A stretch of 6,597 nucleotides of DNA from CAZKMQ01 sp964554065 (lineage in GTDB: Bacteria; Patescibacteriota; Patescibacteriia; Magasanikbacterales; JBBTQS01). Below the pieces are notes generated by a model. It had not been told where the DNA came from. It saw only the letters and a list, made by a program, of their open reading frames with translations, and did not search any database. Position numbers and translations under genes: made by a program. Positions 1-5,200 of this stretch are shown here, piece after piece (the first letter of the stretch is position 1; each line of letters starts with the position of its first letter). The DNA is taken from positions 1-6,597 of the forward strand of contig CAZKMQ010000052.1 of the NCBI GenBank assembly GCA_964554065.1, in the 5' to 3' direction.

Positions 1-1
1 T

Positions 2-130
2 TGGATTTTCACCGCAACATTTGGTGTTTTCTTTTTGGGAAGTTTGTGGGAGTATATATCTATAGTAAGTGGCCTGCACAAGCATGTGTGCTATCCATGT
101 GTAAGCGCTAAGAAAAAACTTAAGAAATAG
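2..130 (+). CDS. C-terminal end of an unrecognised membrane protein (partial)
   Basis: A reading frame is open from the left edge and ends at the TAG at 128-130, giving the last 42 residues of a protein whose start lies outside the window. The visible part begins with a hydrophobic, aromatic-rich stretch (roughly residues 1-23, including FGVFFLGSLWEYI) that looks like a final membrane helix. It is followed by a CYPC pair of cysteines and a basic lysine-rich tail (AKKKLKK), which would probably lie on the cytoplasmic side by the positive-inside rule. The stop is only 2 nt before the transketolase start, so the gene is probably the upstream member of the same operon. Frame 1 is also open until 109-111, but its product is less coherent and it ends farther from the next gene. 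I do not recognise the family. Confidence 0.6.
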   Translation, partial: WIFTATFGVFFLGSLWEYISIVSGLHKHVCYPCVSAKKKLKK

Positions 131-132
131 TT

Positions 133-993
133 ATGCCAATTCATGACAATAAAGTTAAAAAATTAGAAGAGCGCGCAAATGCGATTCGAAAGGATTTGAT
201 TAGCATGTTGGTAGAAGCTGGATCTGGTCATAGCGCCGGACCACTTGATATGGCAGATATTTATACAGCTTTGTATTTCCATGTGCTGAATCACAAGCCA
301 AAAAATCCGTGGTGGGAGAAGCGCGATCGTGTGATTTTGAGTAATGGTCATATTTGTCCAATTCAATATGCTACTTTGGCGCATGCCGGGTATTTTTCCA
401 AGAAGCATTTAAAAACTTTACGCAAACTAGGTACTAAACTCCAAGGACATCCACACCGTCGTGCACTTGGAGGAATTGAAAATGCTGGTGGTCCGTTAGG
501 ACAAGGTGCATCAGTTGCCATGGGTGTTGCCTTGGCTGGTCAATTGAAACGCGCGCGGTATGAAACGTTTTTGTTGACTGGAGATGGTGAGCTTAATGAA
601 GGACAGTGTTGGGAAGCATTTATGTTGGCTGGAAATGCACCGCTTCATAATTTGACTGTGATTGTTGATCGCAACAATATCCAGATTGATGGTATGACTG
701 AAGATGTGATGGCATTGGATTCTTTGCGCGCGAAGTTTGAAGCGTTTGGTTTTCATGTAATTGATGTTGATGGACATAACATTCGTGCATTTGTTGATGC
801 ATGTGATCAGGCGAAAGCGGTGTATGAGAAGCCGGTGGCAATCATTGCACATACGATTCCAGGCAAAGGAGTTGAGTACATGGAATGGGATTACACTTGG
901 CATGGCAAACCACCAAAAGCTGGTGAGGAAGCCCGAAATGCTTTGCATGATTTGAGAACATTAGGTGGAAAGATTAAGAGCGAACACGAATAA
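133..993 (+). CDS. Transketolase, N-terminal (thiamine diphosphate-binding) subunit
   Basis: This is the N-terminal half of a split transketolase. With the next gene it should form the cytosolic enzyme that moves two-carbon ketol units between sugar phosphates in the non-oxidative pentose phosphate pathway. The 286 residues match the usual size of the separate N-terminal subunit. Visible motifs are SGHSAGPLDM (31-40), LSNGHICP (69-76), GHPHR (105-109), GGPLGQG (119-125), and the thiamine diphosphate/Mg motif that starts at GDGELNEGQ (150-158) and closes with the NN pair at 181-182. A HGKPP segment (258-262) lies near the C-terminus, where family members have an active-site histidine. The ATG is 2 nt after the preceding stop with only a weak purine-rich stretch ahead, so initiation is probably coupled. 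Split transketolases are common in bacteria and archaea. The related dehydrogenase E1 and DXS families fit the motif set less well. Confidence 0.93.
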   Translation: MPIHDNKVKKLEERANAIRKDLISMLVEAGSGHSAGPLDMADIYTALYFHVLNHKPKNPWWEKRDRVILSNGHICPIQYATLAHAGYFSKKHLKTLRKLGTKLQGHPHRRALGGIENAGGPLGQGASVAMGVALAGQLKRARYETFLLTGDGELNEGQCWEAFMLAGNAPLHNLTVIVDRNNIQIDGMTEDVMALDSLRAKFEAFGFHVIDVDGHNIRAFVDACDQAKAVYEKPVAIIAHTIPGKGVEYMEWDYTWHGKPPKAGEEARNALHDLRTLGGKIKSEHE

Positions 994-994
994 T

Positions 995-1978
995 ATGAAA
1001 CTGAATCCACAAATGTATTTAAAGAAAAATATTTTTACTACGCCGGACATGATCCCAACGCGTGATGGCTATGGTCATGGTGTGGTGGAGGCTGGAGATA
1101 AAAATGAAAATGTGGTTGTGCTGTGTTGTGATCTTACAGAGTCCACACGTTCACATTGGTTTCGTGAAAAATATCCAGATCGGTTTTTTGAAATGGGAAT
1201 TGCTGAGCAAAATATGGCAGGTGTTGCGGCAGGTATGGCGCAAGAAGGTTTGGTTCCGTTTATTTCAAGCTATGCTGTGTTTTCCCCGGGACGTAACTGG
1301 GATCAGTTGCGTGTGTCTGTGTGTTATGCGGAAAACAATGTGAAAATTATTGGCGCGCATGCTGGAATTTCTGTTGGTCCTGATGGGGCAACACACCAAG
1401 CGCTTGAAGACATCGCGATTACGCGTGTGTTGCCAAACATGACTGTGCTTGTGCCATGTGATGAAGAAGAAACACGTAAAGCGGTTTTGGCTGCAGCTAA
1501 GATGAAGGGGCCGGTGTATATTCGTTTTGCTCGTGAGAAAACACCATGCATGACAAGCAAGCGCACGCCGTTTGGAATTGGTAAGGCAAAGGTTTTTGCA
1601 AAAGGAAAAGATGTAACTATTGTTGCATCCGGTCCGCTTGTGTATGAAGCATTAGTTGCGGCAAAGGATTTGGCAAAGAAAGGCGTAAGTGCGGAGGTAA
1701 TTAACTGTCCATCTATTAAACCGCTTGATAGCAAAACAATTGTTACATCAGTGCGGAAGACTAAATGTGTGGTAACTGTAGAAGAACACCAAACAACCGG
1801 TGGACTATTTGGTGCAGTTGCAGAATGTTTGTCACAAAATCGTCCGGTGCCGATTGTGCCAGTTGGTGTTGATGATAGTTTTGGTGAATCCGGAGCGCCG
1901 GATGAGCTTTTGACTAAATATGGGATGAAAGCTAAAGATGTGGTTGCTGCGGCGCGGAAAGTTTTAAAGAAAAAATAA
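995..1978 (+). CDS. Transketolase, C-terminal (pyrimidine-binding) subunit
   Basis: This is the partner half of the split transketolase, 327 residues. It contributes the pyrimidine-binding domain and the C-terminal domain. EMGIAEQNMAG (66-76) carries the glutamate (Glu71) that activates the cofactor aminopyrimidine in this superfamily. SVGPDGATHQALED (126-139) carries the conserved active-site histidine (His134). The segment YIRFAREKTP (175-184) contains an arginine at a position used for substrate phosphate binding in relatives. From about residue 200 to the end is a transketolase C-domain with VEEH (262-265) and GGLFG (269-273). I place the start at ATG 995, 1 nt after the upstream stop. 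An in-frame GTG at 965 would overlap the upstream gene by 29 nt and add ten unconserved-looking residues. The 1-nt spacing fits the 1:1 subunit production needed for a complex. Confidence 0.92.
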   Translation: MKLNPQMYLKKNIFTTPDMIPTRDGYGHGVVEAGDKNENVVVLCCDLTESTRSHWFREKYPDRFFEMGIAEQNMAGVAAGMAQEGLVPFISSYAVFSPGRNWDQLRVSVCYAENNVKIIGAHAGISVGPDGATHQALEDIAITRVLPNMTVLVPCDEEETRKAVLAAAKMKGPVYIRFAREKTPCMTSKRTPFGIGKAKVFAKGKDVTIVASGPLVYEALVAAKDLAKKGVSAEVINCPSIKPLDSKTIVTSVRKTKCVVTVEEHQTTGGLFGAVAECLSQNRPVPIVPVGVDDSFGESGAPDELLTKYGMKAKDVVAAARKVLKKK

Positions 1979-1979
1979 T

Positions 1980-2948
1980 ATGTACGACATTATTTCATTG
2001 GGCGATTCAACAATTGATACTATAGTTGGTATAAGTGACGCAACTGTGGCATGTAGTATTGATAAAGATAACTGCATGTTGCAATTGCGCTATGCAGATA
2101 AGCTACCGGTTGAAACCATTACGCAGAAAGTTGCCGGTAATTCAGCAAACAATGCTGTGGGCATGGCGCGACTTGGTTTTAAAACATTATTCCACACTAT
2201 ACTTGGTGATGATTCGTCAGGAGATACTATTATTAAGGAGATGAAAAAGCAGGGTGTAGATGTAAAATTTATTGAGCAAAAGAAAAAACGATCTACAAAT
2301 GCATCAACCGTGATTAATTACAAAGGTGAACGAACTATTTTGGTGTATCATGCGCCGCGCACATATCGGTTGCCAAAGTTGCCCAAGGCTAAATGGGTTT
2401 ATTATTCCAGTTTAGGTAAAGATCACAAGCGATACAACACACAAGTGATCAAGTACGTTAAAAAGCATAAGGTGAAAATGGGATACAACCCAGGCACGTA
2501 TCAGTTTTTGGAAGGATTAAGTGAAGTAAAGCGAGTGCTTGCAGCAACACATGTCGTGTTTGTAAATGTTGATGAAGCTTCGCGCATTGTGAAAAAGAAA
2601 AAGACAATTTTGTCATATGCTAAAGCTTTGCACAAGCTTGGCCCAAAGATCGTTGTGATAACTGATGGCCCAAATGGTGCGCATGCTTATGATGGAGTTA
2701 CACTATTTAGTACAGGAATTTTTGAACAAATAAAAGTGATTGAGCGAACAGGCGCTGGAGATGCATTTGCTGTTGGGTTTGTGAGTGCGCTTATGGATGG
2801 TAAGGATATTCCAGAAGCAATGCAGCGTGGGCATTATGAAAGTTGTGGTGTAATTTCTCATATCGGGCCACAAGATGGTTTACTTAATCGTAAGCAGATG
2901 AGTCAGTATAAGAGAAGGTTGGGCGAACTTAAGGTTACAAAAGTATGA
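1980..2948 (+). CDS. PfkB/ribokinase-family carbohydrate kinase
   Basis: This cytosolic ATP-dependent kinase has 322 residues, normal for the PfkB family. The N-terminal GDSTID (8-13) and the glycine/asparagine segment VAGNSANNAVGMARLG (51-66) form the sugar-binding half. NVDEA (196-200) provides the family NxxE motif linked to Mg and phosphate. ITDGPNGA (227-234) and RTGAGDAFAVGF (256-267) form the ATP site and anion hole, with Asp261 of GAGD as the expected catalytic base. The usual aspartate before TGAGD is replaced by an ER pair (255-256). A segment with two cysteines (25 and 32) precedes the sugar-binding motif, in the region that forms the lid in this family. The gene starts 1 nt after transketolase and overlaps the aldolase by 4 nt, which makes a sugar-phosphate substrate (fructose-6-P, tagatose-6-P, sedoheptulose-7-P or fructose-1-P) attractive. 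Ribose or a nucleoside is also possible. The substrate is not resolved. Confidence 0.9.
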   Translation: MYDIISLGDSTIDTIVGISDATVACSIDKDNCMLQLRYADKLPVETITQKVAGNSANNAVGMARLGFKTLFHTILGDDSSGDTIIKEMKKQGVDVKFIEQKKKRSTNASTVINYKGERTILVYHAPRTYRLPKLPKAKWVYYSSLGKDHKRYNTQVIKYVKKHKVKMGYNPGTYQFLEGLSEVKRVLAATHVVFVNVDEASRIVKKKKTILSYAKALHKLGPKIVVITDGPNGAHAYDGVTLFSTGIFEQIKVIERTGAGDAFAVGFVSALMDGKDIPEAMQRGHYESCGVISHIGPQDGLLNRKQMSQYKRRLGELKVTKV

Positions 2949-3898
2949 GCAGGATTTTCGCAACATTAAATGATATTTTGCCTCAAGCGCGTCGTGGTGG
3001 GTATGCGGTTGGTGCATTTAACATCAACAACATGGAGATTGCGCAAGCGGTGATAGAAGTGGCAAATGAAATGGGCTCTCCAGTTGTTTTACAAACCAGC
3101 GAAGGTGCTATTAAGTATGCTGGGATGGGATACTTGGGTGCGATCGCGCGTATCGCCGCAGAACAATCTGCAGTGCCGGTTGTATTTCATCTAGATCATG
3201 GGAAAAATATTGCTTTGGTAAAAGCGGCAATCAAGTCTGGCCTGTATAGTTCAGTAATGATTGATGCTTCGTCTTTGTCATTTAAGAAAAATGTGAAGAC
3301 TGTTGCGCAGATTGTGAAATTGGCGCACAAGAAAAATATTTCTGTTGAGGCTGAGCTTGGCGCAATTCCTGGGAAAGAAGATGAAGTTGATGTGAAGAAT
3401 AAAGATGCATTTTATACTGATCCGGAGCAAGTTGCAGAGTTCGTGCGGCTAACCGGCTGTGATGCTGTTGCGGTTTCTGTTGGTACAGCGCATGGTGCTT
3501 TTAAAAAGGTGGGGATTGCCGGTTCACTTGATTTAAAGCGTTTAAAAATGATTAGTGAAGCGGTTAAAATTCCGATAGTGATGCATGGTGCATCGCGTGT
3601 TTGTAAAAAATTGTTAAATCGGTTGCATAACAAATGTAGTGTGTTGCGTGATTGCGATTGGATGAAAGGAGCAGTTGGTATTTCAACGGCGCAGAAGAAG
3701 CGTGCGATTAAGTTGGGGATTTCAAAAATTAATATTGATACGGATTTGCGTTTGGCCTTTGCAGTGGGAATTCGTGAAACAATGCTCGCTGACAATAAAT
3801 CTATTGACCCGCGCAAACTTCTTGCAAAATCCAAAACCGAGATGAAAAAGGAAGTTGCAAAGCATATTCAGATTCATGGGAGTGTAGGTAAGGCTTAA
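2945..3898 (+). CDS. Class II (zinc) fructose-bisphosphate-type aldolase
   Basis: This is a 317-residue class II aldolase, which reversibly cleaves a ketose bisphosphate to dihydroxyacetone phosphate and an aldehyde using a zinc enolate mechanism. Visible motifs are GAFNINNME (23-31); HLDHG (82-86) with Asp84 as the likely general base and His85 as a zinc ligand; VEAELG (134-139), whose glutamate residues occupy the conserved acidic site; VGTAHG (179-184) with zinc ligand His183; MHGAS (213-217) with zinc ligand His214; and NIDTD (263-267), which holds the substrate phosphate. The stretch between HGAS and NIDTD is longer than in GatY- or FbaA-type enzymes and resembles the long subgroup of class II aldolases with an HGASxV motif. 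The start overlaps the kinase stop as ATGA, with AAGGT at 2931-2935 as a possible ribosome binding site. Tagatose or sedoheptulose bisphosphate could also be substrates. Confidence 0.92.
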   Translation: MSRIFATLNDILPQARRGGYAVGAFNINNMEIAQAVIEVANEMGSPVVLQTSEGAIKYAGMGYLGAIARIAAEQSAVPVVFHLDHGKNIALVKAAIKSGLYSSVMIDASSLSFKKNVKTVAQIVKLAHKKNISVEAELGAIPGKEDEVDVKNKDAFYTDPEQVAEFVRLTGCDAVAVSVGTAHGAFKKVGIAGSLDLKRLKMISEAVKIPIVMHGASRVCKKLLNRLHNKCSVLRDCDWMKGAVGISTAQKKRAIKLGISKINIDTDLRLAFAVGIRETMLADNKSIDPRKLLAKSKTEMKKEVAKHIQIHGSVGKA

Positions 3899-3910
3899 TT
3901 GATAAAAAGT

Positions 3911-3945
3911 AAAACACCGCAGATGTTGGTTTGTGGTGTTTTTTT
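3911..3945 (+). terminator. Rho-independent terminator closing the sugar-phosphate operon
   Basis: An 11-bp stem pairs aaaacaccgca (3911-3921) with tgtggtgtttt (3932-3942) across a 10-nt loop, with one G-U wobble. T residues continue to 3945. It lies 12 nt after the aldolase stop. The A-rich left arm gives a T-rich end on the other strand, so the hairpin may also stop transcripts of the converging minus-strand gene that ends at 3961. Confidence 0.85.
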
Positions 3946-3960
3946 GGTTCAGTGAATTTT

Positions 3961-4596
3961 CTAGATAAGGAATTCCTTCGCTGGCGTTGCAACGAGTTGC
4001 GCTGCAGTGAGTCCTGGATTTTTCGCAAGATACTTGCCGACCAAGTGGAAGCCTATGGCGTAACCAGTCCATCTTGGGAAGGTTGAAAGGTCTTCTCCAA
4101 AGAACCAAGCATTGTGGTTGTAGTTCTTACTTGAAAAAACATTCCTTGCTCTGTCCAGGAGACTGTGCAAAGCGACATCGTCAAGTGCGAGCGCCCATGG
4201 CGGTGGCACGACACTGTTCGTTTGTACGTCGAACCAGTCTGCAAGACCTTCGGTTATCATTGCATCAAGCAGGGTCTCGTAAGGATCTTGAATCATCCTC
4301 ATACGAACAATGTGATGTAGTTCATGAGTAAGGATTCTGTGAAGCCAGAGGCTCTCAAATTCAATAATGCGACCTGAATCAAGATCGAGCTCAATTAGGT
4401 TATAGTCGTATGCTGTACCAGATATTCCAATTTCTGGTATGACTTTGTTTGGTGCATGCCTTACAACAATTATTAGACGGGGAATTGGCATCAGCCCATT
4501 GATCGCAGCTGCTGTGAGTAATATTGAGGATGTAAGTCTCTCTTTAGCCTCACCCAGCTTTCTGTCGACTAAAACTGTGTGTTCAGGAATATTCAT
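3961..4596 (-). CDS. DUF2268/YjaZ-like putative zinc metallopeptidase
   Basis: This 211-residue protein has the zinc-peptidase signature HELHH (91-95) followed by TEGLADWF (115-122), where Glu116 is a plausible third zinc ligand of the gluzincin type. The C-terminal pattern WFFGEDLSTFPRWTGYAIGF (164-183) with HLVGKYL (184-190) is what I know from the DUF2268 (YjaZ-like) predicted Zn-dependent proteases. That assignment is from memory of the family, and the biochemical role and substrate are unknown. I see no signal peptide or membrane segment, so it is probably cytoplasmic. The start is well supported by a strong AGGGGGAG site just upstream and a good promoter behind it. It converges on the aldolase operon and diverges from the SprT-like gene. 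Codon use stands out: 8 of 11 arginines are AGA/AGG, against 7 of 78 in the six full-length plus-strand genes, which suggests horizontal acquisition. Confidence 0.85.
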   Translation of the reverse strand: MNIPEHTVLVDRKLGEAKERLTSSILLTAAAINGLMPIPRLIIVVRHAPNKVIPEIGISGTAYDYNLIELDLDSGRIIEFESLWLHRILTHELHHIVRMRMIQDPYETLLDAMITEGLADWFDVQTNSVVPPPWALALDDVALHSLLDRARNVFSSKNYNHNAWFFGEDLSTFPRWTGYAIGFHLVGKYLAKNPGLTAAQLVATPAKEFLI

Positions 4597-4598
4597 CT

Positions 4599-4606
4599 CT
4601 CCCCCT
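4599..4606 (-). promoter_or_regulatory. Ribosome binding site of the DUF2268-like gene
   Basis: On the minus strand AGGGGGAG lies 2 nt before the ATG at 4596-4594, with the purine-rich AAAGGGGG core about 5-8 nt away. It is the most purine-rich leader in the window and fixes this start codon. Confidence 0.75.
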
Positions 4607-4617
4607 TTGTTGGGTAG

Positions 4618-4645
4618 AGTATACAGAATTTGAATAATCTGTCAA
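4618..4645 (-). promoter_or_regulatory. Sigma-70-type promoter of the DUF2268-like gene
   Basis: Reading the minus strand, a perfect -35 box TTGACA (4645-4640) is followed after 16 bp by TATACT (4623-4618), one mismatch from the consensus -10. Transcription would start near 4611, leaving a leader of about 15 nt that contains the ribosome binding site. This is the best promoter match in the window. It lies entirely in the 58-bp gap between the two divergent metallopeptidase genes. Confidence 0.8.
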
Positions 4646-4656
4646 TATGGTAGTAT
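4630..4656 (+). promoter_or_regulatory. Possible weak promoter of the SprT-like gene
   Basis: TTGAAT (4630-4635) and TAGTAT (4651-4656) are separated by 15 bp on the plus strand and overlap the opposing promoter. The -10 box covers the first bases of the ATG at 4655, so this promoter would only make sense if translation begins downstream, for example at the GTG at 4718. The match is weak and the spacing short. Confidence 0.25.
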
Positions 4657-5119
4657 GTTTTTCTCCAACAAACGCAATTATAAAAAAAGTAACCGTCTCG
4701 TTGAGGTGAAATTTGTTGTGCATGATGAAGTGTGTGGGATAGCGTGTCAGATTTTGAAATCCAAATCAGTCACAAAACGCCAGCAGTTAAGCGAGGAGTT
4801 ACTTGATGCACTGTGCGATTTGGCAGAAATTGATATTTGCAAAATAAAAATCAGCGACACAAACCAATATCATCGCAAGCGTGGTAGCCGGACCGTTATG
4901 AAGCGTTATGGATATTACAAACCGGATAAAAAATACATTTATATTCAGAATCGTACCGCTGTTCGAGGTCAGACTTTGGCTGCGAAGACTTTTCTAAATA
5001 CATTACTTCACGAATGGATGCATCACTATGATTTCTGCGCGCTTGGCTTAAATTCAATTCACACTTCAGGGTTTTATCAACGTCTTGGTAATTTGCAAAA
5101 ACGACTTTTGCAGGAGTAG
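4655..5119 (+). CDS. SprT-like putative zinc metallopeptidase
   Basis: This 154-residue basic protein ends in a SprT-like metallopeptidase core. LLHEWMHHYD (117-126) gives the zinc motif His119-Glu120-x-x-His123, and SIHTSGFYQRLGNLQKRL (134-151) supplies a likely third ligand, His136, in the HTxGFxxR pattern typical of this group. RTAVRGQTLAAKTFLNT (100-116) leads into the catalytic helix. Characterised SprT relatives such as Spartan cut DNA-protein crosslinks, but this short protein has no visible DNA-binding or zinc-ribbon domain, so its role is open. No signal peptide is apparent. ATG 4655 has no recognisable ribosome binding site. An in-frame GTG at 4718 has GAGGTG (4703-4708) 9 nt upstream and would give a 133-residue protein that keeps the whole core. 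It is divergent from the DUF2268-like gene. Confidence 0.85.
   Translation: MFFSNKRNYKKSNRLVEVKFVVHDEVCGIACQILKSKSVTKRQQLSEELLDALCDLAEIDICKIKISDTNQYHRKRGSRTVMKRYGYYKPDKKYIYIQNRTAVRGQTLAAKTFLNTLLHEWMHHYDFCALGLNSIHTSGFYQRLGNLQKRLLQE
4703..4708 (+). promoter_or_regulatory. Candidate ribosome binding site for an internal GTG start of the SprT-like gene
   Basis: GAGGTG lies 9 nt before an in-frame GTG at 4718-4720. It is a better Shine-Dalgarno match than anything before ATG 4655 and could mark the true start. It also encodes ordinary residues (part of VEV), so the match may be chance. Confidence 0.35.
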
Positions 5120-5143
5120 TGCACAGATTATCCAGCGTGCATA

Positions 5144-5180
5144 TTGACCTCGCTCTTGTAGCGGGGTATTGTATTATAAT
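5144..5180 (+). promoter_or_regulatory. Probable promoter of the propeller lipoprotein gene
   Basis: A perfect TATAAT lies at 5175-5180, 10 nt before the GGAGG ribosome binding site, but no good -35 box sits 16-18 bp upstream of it. TTGACC (5144-5149) is a fair -35 match, yet it pairs at 17 bp with the weaker TATTGT (5167-5172) and is 25 bp from TATAAT. A promoter here is likely because the preceding gene is of unrelated function and the gap is 81 nt. The exact boxes are uncertain. Confidence 0.5.
5147..5167 (+). other. Small intergenic hairpin between the SprT-like and lipoprotein genes
   Basis: acctcgct (5147-5154) can pair with agcggggt (5160-5167) over a 5-nt loop cttgt, with one G-U wobble. 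It could be a weak terminator for the SprT-like gene, but only a mixed AT stretch follows rather than a T run. It overlaps the possible -35 region of the next gene, so an operator role is equally conceivable. Confidence 0.35.
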
Positions 5181-5190
5181 TTCAATCTGC

Positions 5191-5195
5191 GGAGG
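5191..5195 (+). promoter_or_regulatory. Ribosome binding site of the propeller lipoprotein
   Basis: GGAGG lies 5 nt (all A) before ATG 5201. This near-ideal site chooses this ATG over the in-frame ATG codons at 5213 and 5216, and it keeps the full lipoprotein signal peptide. Confidence 0.8.
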
Positions 5196-5200
5196 AAAAA

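Noticed and set aside
75..90. Short inverted repeat gcaca/tgtgc upstream of transketolase
   Set aside because: The 5-bp stem lies inside the upstream coding region and has no T run or other regulatory context, so it is probably chance.
965..994. Earlier GTG start at 965 for the transketolase C-terminal subunit
   Set aside because: It overlaps the upstream gene by 29 nt and adds ten residues with no family resemblance. ATG 995 is 1 nt after the upstream stop and gives the normal N-terminus.
133..1978. Transketolase gene broken by a frameshift
   Set aside because: The two halves have separate, well-formed starts and stops, and the break falls at the usual junction of naturally split transketolases, so this is a two-subunit enzyme and not a pseudogene.
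4074..4331. Plus-strand open frame of 85 codons inside the DUF2268-like gene
   Set aside because: Its product has no coherent motif and it is antisense to a gene with a clear HELHH motif, promoter and ribosome binding site.
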